Source: Elioraea tepidiphila DSM 17972 (lineage in GTDB: Bacteria; Pseudomonadota; Alphaproteobacteria; Acetobacterales; Acetobacteraceae). From it: DNA of 64,000 nucleotides. Of this stretch, positions 52,352 to 63,072 are shown one piece after another. Position numbers and translations under genes: made by a program. Numbering within the stretch: position 1 is the first letter of the stretch; the number at the start of each line of letters is the position of its first letter. Location: contig NZ_KB899910.1 of the NCBI RefSeq assembly GCF_000378465.1, forward strand, positions 124,001 through 188,000. The letters run 5' to 3'. A model generated the notes under the pieces. It saw nothing but the letters and a program-made list of their open reading frames with translations. It was not told the origin of the DNA and made no database searches.

Positions 52352-53875
52352 TCAGTTCGCCGCCAGCCTCACACCCTTCACGCGGATCAGCCCGTCCGGC
52401 ACCGGCACGAAGCCCTGCACCCGCGCGGAGTAGGCGTGGATGTTCTTGCGGTGCCAGAGATAGAGCCGGCCGCGATCCTCGGTGATGTAGTGGCGGTACA
52501 TCCGCTCGAAGATCGCCACCCGCTTCTCCTGGTCGGACTCCTCGCGCGAGGCGTCGAGCAGCCGGTCCACCTCGGCGTTGGCGTACTTGCCGTCGTTCTG
52601 CGCGCCACGGCTGTGCACGAAGTTCCAGAGATTGCCGTCGGGATCGGTGCGCCCCGACCAGCCGACCAGATAGGCCTCGAAGTCGCCGCGCTGCGCGGCC
52701 TGGAGCGAGCTTGCGAACTCCATCGCGCGCACCGTGACCTGGAACCCGGCCTCGCCCGCCATGGCCTGGATCACCTCGCCGACCTGGCGCATGTCCGGAT
52801 TGTTCGGCACGGTGAGTTCGACGCGCACGGGTGTCGCCACCCCCGCCTCGCGCAGCAGCGCCCGCGCACGTGCCACATCGCGCGTCGGCGGCGTCAGCGA
52901 GCGCACATAGTAGGGCGAGGACGGCGGCACAGCCTGCGCGGTCGGCGTGAAGTGTCCGTCATAGACCACCTGGATGATGGTGGCACGGTCGATCGCATAA
53001 TCGAACGCCTGCCGCACCTTGGCGTGCTGGCCGATCGGGGTGTTCGCGCGGTCGCCATTGGCGATGTTGAAGGTGATGCCCTGGTAGCCGAGCTCGTCGC
53101 CCATCGCCACGCGCAGCCACTGGTTGCGCTGCACGGCCGGGATGTCGGTCGCCGCGATGGTCTCGGTCAGTTCGATCGCGCCCGATTGCAGGTTCGCGAG
53201 CCGCACCGTGCTGTCCGGGATCGGCAGATAGACGATGCGGTCGAGATGCACGTTCTCCTTGTCCCAGTAGTCCGGGAAGCGCTCGACCACGATGCGGTCC
53301 TGCGCGACGCGCTCGACGAAGCGGAACGGACCCGCGCAGACCGGGCGCAGCCCGAAGTCACGGCCCGCCGCCTCGGCCGCCTTGGGCGAGACCACCATGC
53401 CGGCGCGGTCGGTCAGCTGCGCGAGGAACGGCGCGAACGGCACCTTCAGATGGATGCGGATCGTCTTCGCATCGATCGCCTCGACGCGGTCCATCGCGTT
53501 GATCTCGCCGCGGCGGAAACTGCCCTGCATGTTCAGGTGCCGGTTCAGGCTGTAGACGACAGCATTCGCATCCATCGTCTCGCCGTCGTGGAACTTCACG
53601 CCTTCGCGCAGCGTGATGGTCAGCGTCTTCGGATCGTCCCAGGTGAAGCCGGTGGCAAGCTGCGGGACGATGTTGAGGTCCTTGTCGATGTCGAACAGCT
53701 TGTCGCAGATCGAGGCGAACACGATGCGTCCGACATAGGTGCGCGCGAGGGTGGGATCCAGGATGTCCGGATCCTCGCGCAGCGCGATGCGCATGGTCTG
53801 CGCCTCCGCCGGCTTCACAGGCATCGCGACCGCGACGACCGAGGCGGCGACGGCGGCGAGAAGCAGTCTCTTCAT
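52352..53875 (-). CDS. Peptide ABC transporter substrate-binding protein, second system (SBP family 5)
   Basis: This 507-aa periplasmic binding protein starts at ATG 53875 (MKRLLLAAVAASVVAVAM), with a signal peptide ending near AEA-QT. An ATG at 53902 would put nine residues before the signal. Family 5 features are REDPDILDPTLARTYVGRIVFASICDKLF-type wording at the N-terminus, TLREGVKFHDGETMDA and a C-terminal lobe with GRTDPDGNLWNFVHS. It is only distantly similar to the two tandem copies at 27554-30910, so the two operons are not recent duplicates of each other. Confidence 0.95.
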   Translation of the reverse strand: MKRLLLAAVAASVVAVAMPVKPAEAQTMRIALREDPDILDPTLARTYVGRIVFASICDKLFDIDKDLNIVPQLATGFTWDDPKTLTITLREGVKFHDGETMDANAVVYSLNRHLNMQGSFRRGEINAMDRVEAIDAKTIRIHLKVPFAPFLAQLTDRAGMVVSPKAAEAAGRDFGLRPVCAGPFRFVERVAQDRIVVERFPDYWDKENVHLDRIVYLPIPDSTVRLANLQSGAIELTETIAATDIPAVQRNQWLRVAMGDELGYQGITFNIANGDRANTPIGQHAKVRQAFDYAIDRATIIQVVYDGHFTPTAQAVPPSSPYYVRSLTPPTRDVARARALLREAGVATPVRVELTVPNNPDMRQVGEVIQAMAGEAGFQVTVRAMEFASSLQAAQRGDFEAYLVGWSGRTDPDGNLWNFVHSRGAQNDGKYANAEVDRLLDASREESDQEKRVAIFERMYRHYITEDRGRLYLWHRKNIHAYSARVQGFVPVPDGLIRVKGVRLAAN

Positions 53876-53898
53876 GACGAGGCTCCCGATCTTGTTGT

Positions 53899-55966
<2,068 letters not shown>

Positions 55967-55970
<4 letters not shown>

Positions 55971-56695
55971 GAACCGGGCACGTCGTCGTTCGGCGTGCCC
56001 TCGGCCTCGACCGCGGCCAGGATCACGGCGCGGTCGAAGGTGCCGGGATGGCCGGGGCCGGCGAGGAAGCGGCGATAGATCGCGTAGCGCGCCTTGCTGC
56101 GGCGATGGAGCCGGCGGAGTTCCGGAATCGGATCGGCATGATCATCGACGCGCAGGTCGAGATCGGCGTAGGGATCCTTCGAGGCCACCTTCAGCGCGGC
56201 CGATTGCTTCCCGCGCGCATCCCCGCCGGCCGCCTCGCCCGCCTCCAGCGCGCGCAGCAGGCGCTCGGCCATCTCCACGCCCTCGGCGGCGGCGGCCTCG
56301 TAGGCACGCGCCGTTGCCTCGACCACCTGCGGCCCAGCGAGCATGTTGCCCGCGACCGAACAGTCGCGCCCGACCACGCTGCCCGCCCAGGGCACGCAGC
56401 CCGTGCCGGTATGCTGCGCGACGCGGCCCGCTGCATCGAGGATGTGCAATTGCCGCGTTTCCCGGCCGGCATCCGCGGCCGTGAGCGCCGCCGCCACCTC
56501 GGGGGCGGGGATGCCCTGGCGCAGCATCGCCATCCCCTCGATCGCGTACATCGGGTTCATCAGCGCCTGGGTGGAGAGGGCCGCCACGCGGCCCTCGACA
56601 TGCGGACAGAGCGCACCGACCGCGAAGAACCGCGTCGCCACGGCCACGCCCAACGTGCCCGTGGCGGGATCACGCGCGAGGATCGACCAGGTCAT
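55967..56695 (-). CDS. DUF1028 family protein (putative Ntn-type hydrolase)
   Basis: This 242-aa protein starts [27 protein letters not shown], the DUF1028 signature. [21 protein letters not shown] and [17 protein letters not shown] are further family landmarks. DUF1028 proteins have an Ntn-hydrolase-like fold and are often encoded with peptide or amino-acid transporters; enzymatic activity is unproven. It is the first gene of this ABC operon and may act on the imported peptide. ATG 56695 gives the canonical N-terminus; ATG 56722 would add nine residues. It diverges from the ECF sigma gene across 149 bases. Confidence 0.9.
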
Positions 56696-56844
56696 GCTGT
56701 CGGCCTTGCTCCCAGGCTGCATCCGGCGGGCCCTCCCGCGCGTAGCCTGAAGGGTGCCGCGCGGTGACGAAAGCACGCCTCGTGCCGGACGCAAAGGTGG
56801 ACAGCACTGCGCCGATCGTCTTGCATGCGAACGGAAGGGCACGG

Positions 56845-57399
56845 ATGGCGGACGCCGGCATGGCGACACGGGACCTGACCGGGATCCTCGCGGCGATCGC
56901 GCAGGGCGACCGGTCGGCGCTGCGTGACCTCTACGCCGCCGAGGCAGCGCGCCTGTTCGGCGTGTGCCTGCGCATCCTGCGCGACCGCGCCGCGGCGGCG
57001 GATGCCACCCAGGACACGTTTCTCCGCATCTGGGACCGTGCCGACCGGTTCGACCCCGCGCGCGGCGCCGCACGGGCCTGGCTTGCAGCGGTCGCACGGC
57101 ACGTCGCGCTGGACCTCGCCCGCGCGCGCGGTCGCGAACTGCCGAGCGACGATCCGGATCTCGGCGACGTGCCGGTGGAGGACGATCCCGCGGCCCTACT
57201 GGACGCGACCGCCGACGCGACCCGCCTGCGCGCCTGCCTGGAGATCCTTGAGGAGAAGAATCGCCGCTCGATTCTGCTCGCCTTCGTGGACGGGCTGTCC
57301 CATGCCCAGATCGCGGCAAGGCTGGAGACGCCACTCGGCACGGTGAAGGCCTGGATCCGCCGCGGGCTCGCGAGCCTGAAGGAGTGCCTCGCGTCGTGA
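56845..57399 (+). CDS. ECF-type RNA polymerase sigma factor
   Basis: This 184-aa group IV sigma factor has region 2 at about residues 25-90 (ADATQDTFLRIW is the core-binding/-10 part) and region 4 at about 130-180 (RRSILLAFVDGLSHAQIAARL followed by GTVKAWIRRGLASLKECL). It has no extra C-terminal domain. It belongs to the group usually paired with RskA-like anti-sigma factors. ATG 56845 has GGAAGG about nine bases upstream; ATG 56860 and GTG 56764 are alternatives. The anti-sigma gene follows after seven bases and DUF4394 next. The inducing signal cannot be read from sequence. Confidence 0.93.
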   Translation: MADAGMATRDLTGILAAIAQGDRSALRDLYAAEAARLFGVCLRILRDRAAAADATQDTFLRIWDRADRFDPARGAARAWLAAVARHVALDLARARGRELPSDDPDLGDVPVEDDPAALLDATADATRLRACLEILEEKNRRSILLAFVDGLSHAQIAARLETPLGTVKAWIRRGLASLKECLAS

Positions 57400-57406
57400 G
57401 GCTGCG

Positions 57407-58111
57407 ATGATCCCCACCGACCCGATCGAACGCACCACCCTGGCCGGCGAGTACGTGCTCGGCACGCTCGATGCCCGCACCGCCGCTGCCGTCCGCGCCG
57501 CGATCGAGACCGACATGGCGCTCCGCCAGGAGGTCGAGGCCTGGGAACATCGACTCGCGCCCCTCGCCGACGGCATCGCACCGGCCGAGCCCCCACCGGA
57601 CCTGCTCGCGCGCATCGACGCGGCGCTGGATGCGCGGGCAGCGGCACCGCGGACAGTGGTGCCGCTCGCGCGGCCGTCGCGCGCGGGATTGCTCTGGAAG
57701 GGCTGGGCCGCCGGCGCGACAGCACTCGCCGCCGGGCTTGCGGCCTTCCTGATCCTCCGCCCCGCCCCCGAGGAGCCGCGCTACGTCGCCGTGCTTCAGC
57801 AGGACCGCGCCGCACCCGCCTGGGTAGTCGAGGCGAGCCCCTCGCGCGGGATCGTGCTGGCCGGCGCGGTCAACCCGCGCCCGGTGGACGAGGGTCGGGT
57901 GCTCCAGCTCTGGGGGCTCGCCCCCGGCGCGACCGCACCGGTGTCGCTCGGGCTCGTGCCGCCCGATGGACGACTCGAAGTCGATCCGCGCGTGCTCCCC
58001 CCGCAGGAGGGGATGCTGGTGGAGATCAGCCTGGAGCCGCTGGGCGGCTCGCCGATCGGCCGGCCGACCGGGCCGGTGCTCTATATCGGCCGGCTCGCCC
58101 GCGTGGACTGA
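57407..58111 (+). CDS. RskA-like membrane anti-sigma factor
   Basis: This 234-aa protein has an N-terminal cytoplasmic anti-sigma part (1-~85; RTTLAGEYVLGTLDARTAAAV). One membrane helix (about 86-107: LWKGWAAGATALAAGLAAFLIL) follows, and a periplasmic RskA-type domain (YVAVLQQD...LQLWGLAPGATAPVSLGLV...LEPLGGSPIGRPTGPVLYIG). No zinc HxxxCxxC motif is visible. It is expected to hold the sigma factor at the membrane until a periplasmic signal triggers release or proteolysis. Its start lies seven bases after the sigma stop, giving balanced expression. Confidence 0.92.
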   Translation: MIPTDPIERTTLAGEYVLGTLDARTAAAVRAAIETDMALRQEVEAWEHRLAPLADGIAPAEPPPDLLARIDAALDARAAAPRTVVPLARPSRAGLLWKGWAAGATALAAGLAAFLILRPAPEEPRYVAVLQQDRAAPAWVVEASPSRGIVLAGAVNPRPVDEGRVLQLWGLAPGATAPVSLGLVPPDGRLEVDPRVLPPQEGMLVEISLEPLGGSPIGRPTGPVLYIGRLARVD

Positions 58112-58210
58112 TCACGCGCCTGTGACCTGCCGGCTGCGTCCGTCGGACGGTTCGGTCCGTAGCCCGCGCGACGGCGCCCCGTCGTCGTATCCAGCGAAGG
58201 ACCATCCACC

Positions 58211-58987
58211 ATGCGTCATCTGCTTCTGGCCGCGGTCGCGGCCGCCGCCCTCGCACCCGCATCCGGCCACGCCGCCACGTTGATCGGGCTGACCGCCGAC
58301 AACCGCCTCGTCAGCATCGACACCGACACGCGCCGCGCGTCCGCCCCGGTCGCAATCCGCGGTGTCGAGGGGCGCGTGCTCGGCATCGATCAGCGACCCG
58401 CGAACGGCACGCTGGTCGCGCTCACCGATACCGCCATGCTCTACACGATCGATCCACGCACCGGCGCGGCGACACCGCTCAGCCGGCTGACCGAGCGCGC
58501 CGATCTCGGCGGGCGCGCAGTGGTGGACGTGAACCCGACGGTCGATCGGCTGCGCGTGATCGGCGTGAACGGCATGAACCTGCGCATCAACATGGACACC
58601 GGCGCGACGCTGGTGGACGGCGCGATCAAATACGCCGACGGCGATCGCAACGCCGGCACGATGCCGCGCGTCACCGCCGGCGCCTACACCAACAGCGTGA
58701 AGGGCGCGACGCAGACCGCGCTCTACACCATCGACACGCTGCTCGGCTCGTTCAACCTCCAGGCGCCGCCGAACGACGGCATGCAGCAGAGCAAGGCGAG
58801 CCTCGGCATGAGCCTGCCGCCCGCAACCGCGTTCGACATCCTGGCCGACGGCGATGGGGGGAACCGGGGTTTCGTGCTCGCGAATGGCACGCTGCACCGG
58901 CTCGATGTCCAGACCGGCGCGCTCAGCGTGGTCGGACCGGTTGCGAACCTGCCCGGCGAGATCATCGACATCGCTGCGATGCGTTGA
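58211..58987 (+). CDS. Exported DUF4394 beta-propeller protein
   Basis: This 258-aa protein has a signal peptide (MRHLLLAAVAAAALAPASGHA) and the DUF4394 domain: ATLIGLTADNRLVSIDTDT, VVDVNPTVDRLRVIG, YADGDRNAGTMPRVTAGAYTNSV and ALYTIDTLLGSFNLQAPPNDG. It is predicted to be a periplasmic or secreted propeller-like protein of unknown role. DUF4394 genes frequently follow ECF sigma/anti-sigma pairs, and it is the likely regulon member here. A 99-base gap after the anti-sigma gene leaves room for its own ECF-dependent promoter, though no consensus could be fixed by eye. Confidence 0.88.
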   Translation: MRHLLLAAVAAAALAPASGHAATLIGLTADNRLVSIDTDTRRASAPVAIRGVEGRVLGIDQRPANGTLVALTDTAMLYTIDPRTGAATPLSRLTERADLGGRAVVDVNPTVDRLRVIGVNGMNLRINMDTGATLVDGAIKYADGDRNAGTMPRVTAGAYTNSVKGATQTALYTIDTLLGSFNLQAPPNDGMQQSKASLGMSLPPATAFDILADGDGGNRGFVLANGTLHRLDVQTGALSVVGPVANLPGEIIDIAAMR

Positions 58988-59011
58988 TCCTGTTCCCACG
59001 CGCCTCCGGGC

Positions 59012-59036
59012 GGGGTCCCGGCATGTCCGGGACCCC
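59012..59036 (+). terminator. Terminator-like hairpin after the DUF4394 gene
   Basis: A perfect 10-bp stem GGGGTCCCGG/CCGGGACCCC with loop CATGT starts 25 bases after the stop at 58987. There is no T-tract. Confidence 0.65.
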
Positions 59037-59079
59037 ACTCTCGCCAAAGCCACGCGAAGCTGAGACGATCTGCGGCGTC

Positions 59080-59709
59080 ATGACGGCGCCGATCTTCGTT
59101 GACCATCCGATCGCGCAGGACGCGCTCACCGTGTTGCGCGATGCGCGGACGACGGGCACGGACTTCCGCGCCGCACTGGCCCGGATCGCGCTGCTGCTCG
59201 CCGCCGCGGCCTCGGTGCGCCTGCCCCTCGCGCCCATGCCGCTTGCGACACCGCTTGAGGCGATGCACGCACCGCGGCTCACCGGGCCTCTACCCTGCCT
59301 CGTCCCGGTGCTGCGCGCCGGGCTTGGCCTGCTCGACGGGTTCCTCGCGCTGATGCCCGGTGCGCCGGTCGCCCATTTCGGCGCCTATCGCGACCACGTC
59401 ACGCTCGAAACGGTCGAGTACAGCTTCGCCGCGCCCACCGATCTCGCCGCGCGTGCGGCGATCGTGCTCGACCCGATGCTGGCGACCGGCAACACCGCAT
59501 CGGCTGCGTGTACGCGGCTCAGGACAGCGGGCGCCCGCGCGATCAGCGTGGCCTGCGTGCTCGCCGCGCCCGAGGGACTCGCGCGCCTCGCTGCCGCACA
59601 TCCCGACGTCGCTGTGTTCGCGGTCGCGGTCGATCGCGGGCTCGACGAACGGGGCTACATCCGCCCCGGCCTCGGCGACGCGGGCGACCGGCTGTTCGGC
59701 ACCGGCTAG
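59080..59709 (+). CDS. upp: Uracil phosphoribosyltransferase
   Basis: This 209-aa enzyme makes UMP from uracil and PRPP. It shows DHPIAQDALTVLRDARTTGTDFR at the N-terminus and LVPVLRAGLGLLDGF. The PRPP loop is VLDPMLATGNTAS, and the uracil-binding C-terminus is GYIRPGLGDAGDRLFG. The length is standard (E. coli Upp 208 aa). ATG 59080 (MTAPIFVDHP) gives the canonical start. It overlaps the convergent alpha-E gene by four bases. It can salvage uracil produced by the cytosine deaminase at 43085-44389. Confidence 0.95.
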   Translation: MTAPIFVDHPIAQDALTVLRDARTTGTDFRAALARIALLLAAAASVRLPLAPMPLATPLEAMHAPRLTGPLPCLVPVLRAGLGLLDGFLALMPGAPVAHFGAYRDHVTLETVEYSFAAPTDLAARAAIVLDPMLATGNTASAACTRLRTAGARAISVACVLAAPEGLARLAAAHPDVAVFAVAVDRGLDERGYIRPGLGDAGDRLFGTG

Positions 59710-60701
59710 GCCTGGCTCTGCGCCTCCACGGCAAGCGGGCGCCAGTCGCGGAAGAAGGCAGTGCCGATCTCGCCCGCGACCGCGATCAGCATGCGCTGCA
59801 CCCAGTCGAGGAACTCGTGCAGCCCGCCGTTGATGACCTGGTCGATCGTGCGCTCCTCCAGCCCCGCGCGCAGTTCCTCGAGCCGTTCGGCCGGCGCGCG
59901 CACGCGTAATCCGTAGCGGTGGCGGAGCTGGTCGAGGTTCCACTCGGCGAGCCGCACGCAGAGCAGCGTCGAGCGCGGGAAGGCACCGTTCAGCAGCAGG
60001 AAGTCGGCGACGCTGTGCGGGGTCAGCCCGCGCGGATGGGCGCGACGGAAGGCGTGATAGCCGGCGGCGGCGCGCAGCAGCGCGTGCCACTGCGACAGAT
60101 CGAGCGCCGAGCCGATATCGGCGAGGCTCGGCAGCAGCAGATGGTACTTGATGTCGAGCAGGCGCGTGGTCTGGTCGGCGCGCTCGATCTGCCGGCCGAG
60201 CTGGAGGAAGAACCAGCCCTGGTCGCGGAAGAACGTGCCCTCGGTGATGCCGGTGTTGAGCTGCACCGCCTCCTTGATACGCGCGCAGAGGCGCGAGAGC
60301 TGATCGGCGGCTGCCTCCTCCTCGGTCAGCGCCGTCATCCAGGCGTGGAACACGTTGAGCTGCTGCCACATCTCGGTGGAGATCAGCGGCCGCAGCGTGC
60401 GTGCGTTCTGCCGCGCCGCCGCCACCGCTGCGGGAATCGAGGTCGGGTTGTCGCGATCGAGCAGATAGAAGCGGCGCACCGCCTCCGGCGACGGCTCGCC
60501 GTAACGCACCCGGAACGCCTCCTCGTCGGCGTTGATGCGCACCACGCTCTCCCAGGCCTGGGCGGCGCGCCCCGAGGTCTCGAAGGTCTGCGTCACGTCG
60601 ATCACCCGCGCCATGTTCTCGATGCGCTCGAGATAGCGCGCCATCCAGAACAGGCTCTCGGCGTAGCGTGCGAGCAGGGGCTGCTTCGGCATGGCGTTCA
60701 T
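59706..60701 (-). CDS. Alpha-E domain protein (DUF403)
   Basis: This 331-aa, mostly helical protein starts MNAMPKQPLLARYAESLFWMARYLERIENMARVID, the alpha-E signature. DQGWFFLQLGRQIERADQTTRLLDIKYH and DFLLLNGAFPRSTLLCVRLAEWNL continue it. Alpha-E proteins are encoded with circularly permuted ATP-grasp enzymes, transglutaminases and proteasome-like peptidases, in a proposed peptide-tagging or peptide-synthesis system. Only the ATP-grasp partner is next door. Its ATG overlaps the ATP-grasp stop by four bases. An alternative ATG is 60692. Confidence 0.92.
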   Translation of the reverse strand: MNAMPKQPLLARYAESLFWMARYLERIENMARVIDVTQTFETSGRAAQAWESVVRINADEEAFRVRYGEPSPEAVRRFYLLDRDNPTSIPAAVAAARQNARTLRPLISTEMWQQLNVFHAWMTALTEEEAAADQLSRLCARIKEAVQLNTGITEGTFFRDQGWFFLQLGRQIERADQTTRLLDIKYHLLLPSLADIGSALDLSQWHALLRAAAGYHAFRRAHPRGLTPHSVADFLLLNGAFPRSTLLCVRLAEWNLDQLRHRYGLRVRAPAERLEELRAGLEERTIDQVINGGLHEFLDWVQRMLIAVAGEIGTAFFRDWRPLAVEAQSQA

Positions 60702-62185
60702 TCGTCCACCAGCACCCAGGTGTCCTTCGACCCGCCGCCCTGGCTGGAGTTCACAACCAGGCTGCCCGGCTTCAGCGCGACGCGCGAGAGTCCGCCCGGC
60801 AGCACCCAGGTGTCGCGCGCGGTGATCGCGTAGGGGCGGAGATCGAGGTGGCGCGGGCGCAGCCCGTCGGGCGTCAGCGTCGGCCCGACCGAGAGCCCGA
60901 TCACCGGCTGGCTGATCCAGTTTGCCGGATCGGCGATGAGCTTGGCGCGTGCCGCCTCCAGCTCCTCGCGCGTCGCGCGGGGGCCGATGGTGATGCCGTA
61001 GCCGCCCGATTCGCCGACCGGCTTCACGACCAGCCTGTCGAGATTCGCCAGGGTATAGGCGAGCCCCTCCTCCTCGCGGCAGATCTGCGTCTCGACGTTC
61101 TGCAGGATGGCATCCTCGGCGAGGTAGTAGCGGATGATGCGCGGCATGTAGGCGTAGAGCGCCTTGTCGTCCGCCACCCCCGTGCCGACCGCATTGGCGA
61201 GCGCGACATTGCCCTTGCGCCAGGCTGCGATCAGGCCGGGCACACCCAGCATGGAATCCGGCCGGAACACGGTCGGGTCGAGGAAGGTGTCGTCGATGCG
61301 GCGATAGATGGCGTGCACCGGGGCGAGCCCCGTGGTCGTGCGCATGAACACGCGGTCGTTCTCGACCACGAGGTCCGCGCCCTCGACCAGCGGCACGCCC
61401 ATCTCGCGCGCGAGGAACACGTGCTCGAAATAGGCGCTGTTGTAGATGCCGGGCGAGAGCAGCACGACCTGCGGGTCATCGACGCTCGCGGGCGCGATCT
61501 CGCACATCGCCTCCTGCAGGCGGATGCCGTAGCCGTCCACGGGGCGCAGCGCGACGCCGCGCATCAGATCGGGAAACGCGCGCAGCATGGCATGGCGGTT
61601 CTCGATCACATAGCTGACGCCAGAGGGCGTGCGCGCATTGTCCTCCAGCACGCGGAAGGTGCCGTCGGTGTCGCGCACGATGTCGGTGCCGCAGATGTGC
61701 ACGTAGGTGTTGAAGGGCACCGGGAAGCCCTGCATCTCGGGCCGGTAGTTGGCGTTGCCGAGCACGAGGTCAGCGGGCACCACCCCGTCCTTGAGGATGC
61801 GCTGGGCGTTGTAGACGTCGTGCAGGAACAGGTTCAGCGCGGCAACGCGCTGCTTCACGCCGGCCTCCAGGGTGCGCCACTCGCCGGCGGTGAGCACCCG
61901 CGGGATCAGGTCGAAGGGCAGGATGCGGTCGATCGCGGTGGCCTCGGAATAGACCGTGAAGGTGATGCCGAGGTTGAACAGGTCGCGTTCGGCGGCAGCG
62001 GCGCGGCGGCGGAGTTCCTCGACCGGCAGGGCGGCGAGACGGGCGGCGATGGCGGCCAGCGCACCTCCGTCGTCAGGGCGCGATGTCGTCAGTTCGCAGA
62101 AGAACGGCCCCGGGTCGTAGCCGGCCAGGATAGGGCGTTGAGCCGCCTCGCCGAGCCCTGCCGCCACGTCCGTCTCCCCATCCAT
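60698..62185 (-). CDS. Circularly permuted ATP-grasp protein (DUF404/DUF407)
   Basis: This ~495-aa protein of the circularly permuted ATP-grasp type 1 family has LFNLGITFTVYSEATAIDRILPFDLIPRV in the DUF404-like N-terminal part. CGTDIVRDTDGTFRVLEDNARTPSGVSYV and VVKPVGESGGYGITIGP (ATP-binding) continue it, and PVIGLSVGPTLTPDGLRPRHLDLRPYA is at the C-terminus. The family is predicted to form an amide bond with ATP; products are unknown. ATG 62185 is preferred; ATG 62212 would add nine residues. It is first of a two-gene operon with the alpha-E gene. Confidence 0.93.
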   Translation of the reverse strand: MDGETDVAAGLGEAAQRPILAGYDPGPFFCELTTSRPDDGGALAAIAARLAALPVEELRRRAAAAERDLFNLGITFTVYSEATAIDRILPFDLIPRVLTAGEWRTLEAGVKQRVAALNLFLHDVYNAQRILKDGVVPADLVLGNANYRPEMQGFPVPFNTYVHICGTDIVRDTDGTFRVLEDNARTPSGVSYVIENRHAMLRAFPDLMRGVALRPVDGYGIRLQEAMCEIAPASVDDPQVVLLSPGIYNSAYFEHVFLAREMGVPLVEGADLVVENDRVFMRTTTGLAPVHAIYRRIDDTFLDPTVFRPDSMLGVPGLIAAWRKGNVALANAVGTGVADDKALYAYMPRIIRYYLAEDAILQNVETQICREEEGLAYTLANLDRLVVKPVGESGGYGITIGPRATREELEAARAKLIADPANWISQPVIGLSVGPTLTPDGLRPRHLDLRPYAITARDTWVLPGGLSRVALKPGSLVVNSSQGGGSKDTWVLVDE

Positions 62186-62361
62186 GCGCGCCCCCGTCGT
62201 CGCGACGTGCACGGCGTCTCTCCCTGCGCCGATCCTAGGCCCGCACGCGCGCGCGAGGGAAGGCCGCGACGCTTGATCATGCCGCCCGATTCGCCGATAA
62301 GGCGGTCAAAGCGCTTCCAAACGCCGCGTCGAGTCGCGCGGCCTGCCGGCGGAGGACTCCC

Positions 62362-62862
62362 TTGCGCTCGCTTCTCCTGAACGCAGCCGCCGTCGTCGCG
62401 GTCGGCCTCACCGCTTCCAGCGCGCTTGCCCAGTCCTGCGCCAATGCGCGCGAGAAGGCGGCCTTCGACCTGCGCGCGTTGCAGACGCACCTGATGGTCG
62501 GCGCGCTCTCCTGCGGCATGCATGACCGCTACAACGCCTTCGTCACCCGGTTCCAGTCCGATCTCGCGGGCGCCCACCGGAACCTGACGGGCTACTTCAA
62601 CCGCGTGCACGGCCGCAGCGCGCAGCGGGATCTGAACCAGTACATCACCGCCCTCGCCAACGCGCAGTCGCAGGAGGGCATCCGCCTCGGCAGCCATTTC
62701 TGCGGCAAGATCGGCCCGCTCTTCGACCAGGTGATGAGCGGCGGCAATGCCGAGCTCGCCACCGTCTCGGCCGCGGCGAGCCTGCCCCAGGCCTATCCGG
62801 TGCGGCCCTGCGACGTCCGTACCGCCGAGACGCCGGCGAACACCAGCACACGCCAGCGCTGA
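62362..62862 (+). CDS. Small exported cysteine-containing protein, unknown function
   Basis: This 166-aa protein starts at TTG 62362, supported by GGAGGA six bases upstream. A signal peptide follows (LRSLLLNAAAVVAVGLTASSALA-QS). The mature part has four cysteines (SCANAREK, LSCGMHDRYN, HFCGKIG, RPCDVR) likely to pair as two disulfides. A helical core reads HDRYNAFVTRFQSDLAGAHRNL and NQYITALANAQSQEG. I do not recognise a characterised family. It is monocistronic, divergent from the ATP-grasp gene across a 176-base region with no obvious signal. The 210 bases after it hold only the OmpA terminator. Confidence 0.8.
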   Translation: MRSLLLNAAAVVAVGLTASSALAQSCANAREKAAFDLRALQTHLMVGALSCGMHDRYNAFVTRFQSDLAGAHRNLTGYFNRVHGRSAQRDLNQYITALANAQSQEGIRLGSHFCGKIGPLFDQVMSGGNAELATVSAAASLPQAYPVRPCDVRTAETPANTSTRQR

Positions 62863-63023
62863 CCTTCGCGGCGCGCTTCTCCCCGCGCCGCCCGGCTCAA
62901 CCCGTCGCCCGACCTGACCTGCTGCTGCGCCCATGGCGGGGCGGCCGTGACTGCACGCCATCGCGCACGGATGGGTCTGGGCGACGCCACCGGGCCGGTC
63001 CCGGCGGCCGCATGGACGAAAGA

Positions 63024-63049
63024 AAAGGGGCGCCCGCGGGCGCCCCTTT
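63024..63049 (-). terminator. Intrinsic terminator of the OmpA-family gene
   Basis: A 26-bp perfect palindrome (13-base arms AAAGGGGCGCCCG/CGGGCGCCCCTTT) lies 23 bases past the stop. On the minus strand it is followed by TTTTCTTTC, so it has both stem and T-rich tail. Confidence 0.85.
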
Positions 63050-63072
63050 CCGTCAGGCCGATCCTGCGCGGA

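Noticed and set aside
62863-63072. Search for a tRNA or small RNA in the 210-base gap before the OmpA gene
   Set aside because: No cloverleaf or conserved T-loop was found. Only the 26-bp terminator palindrome stands out.
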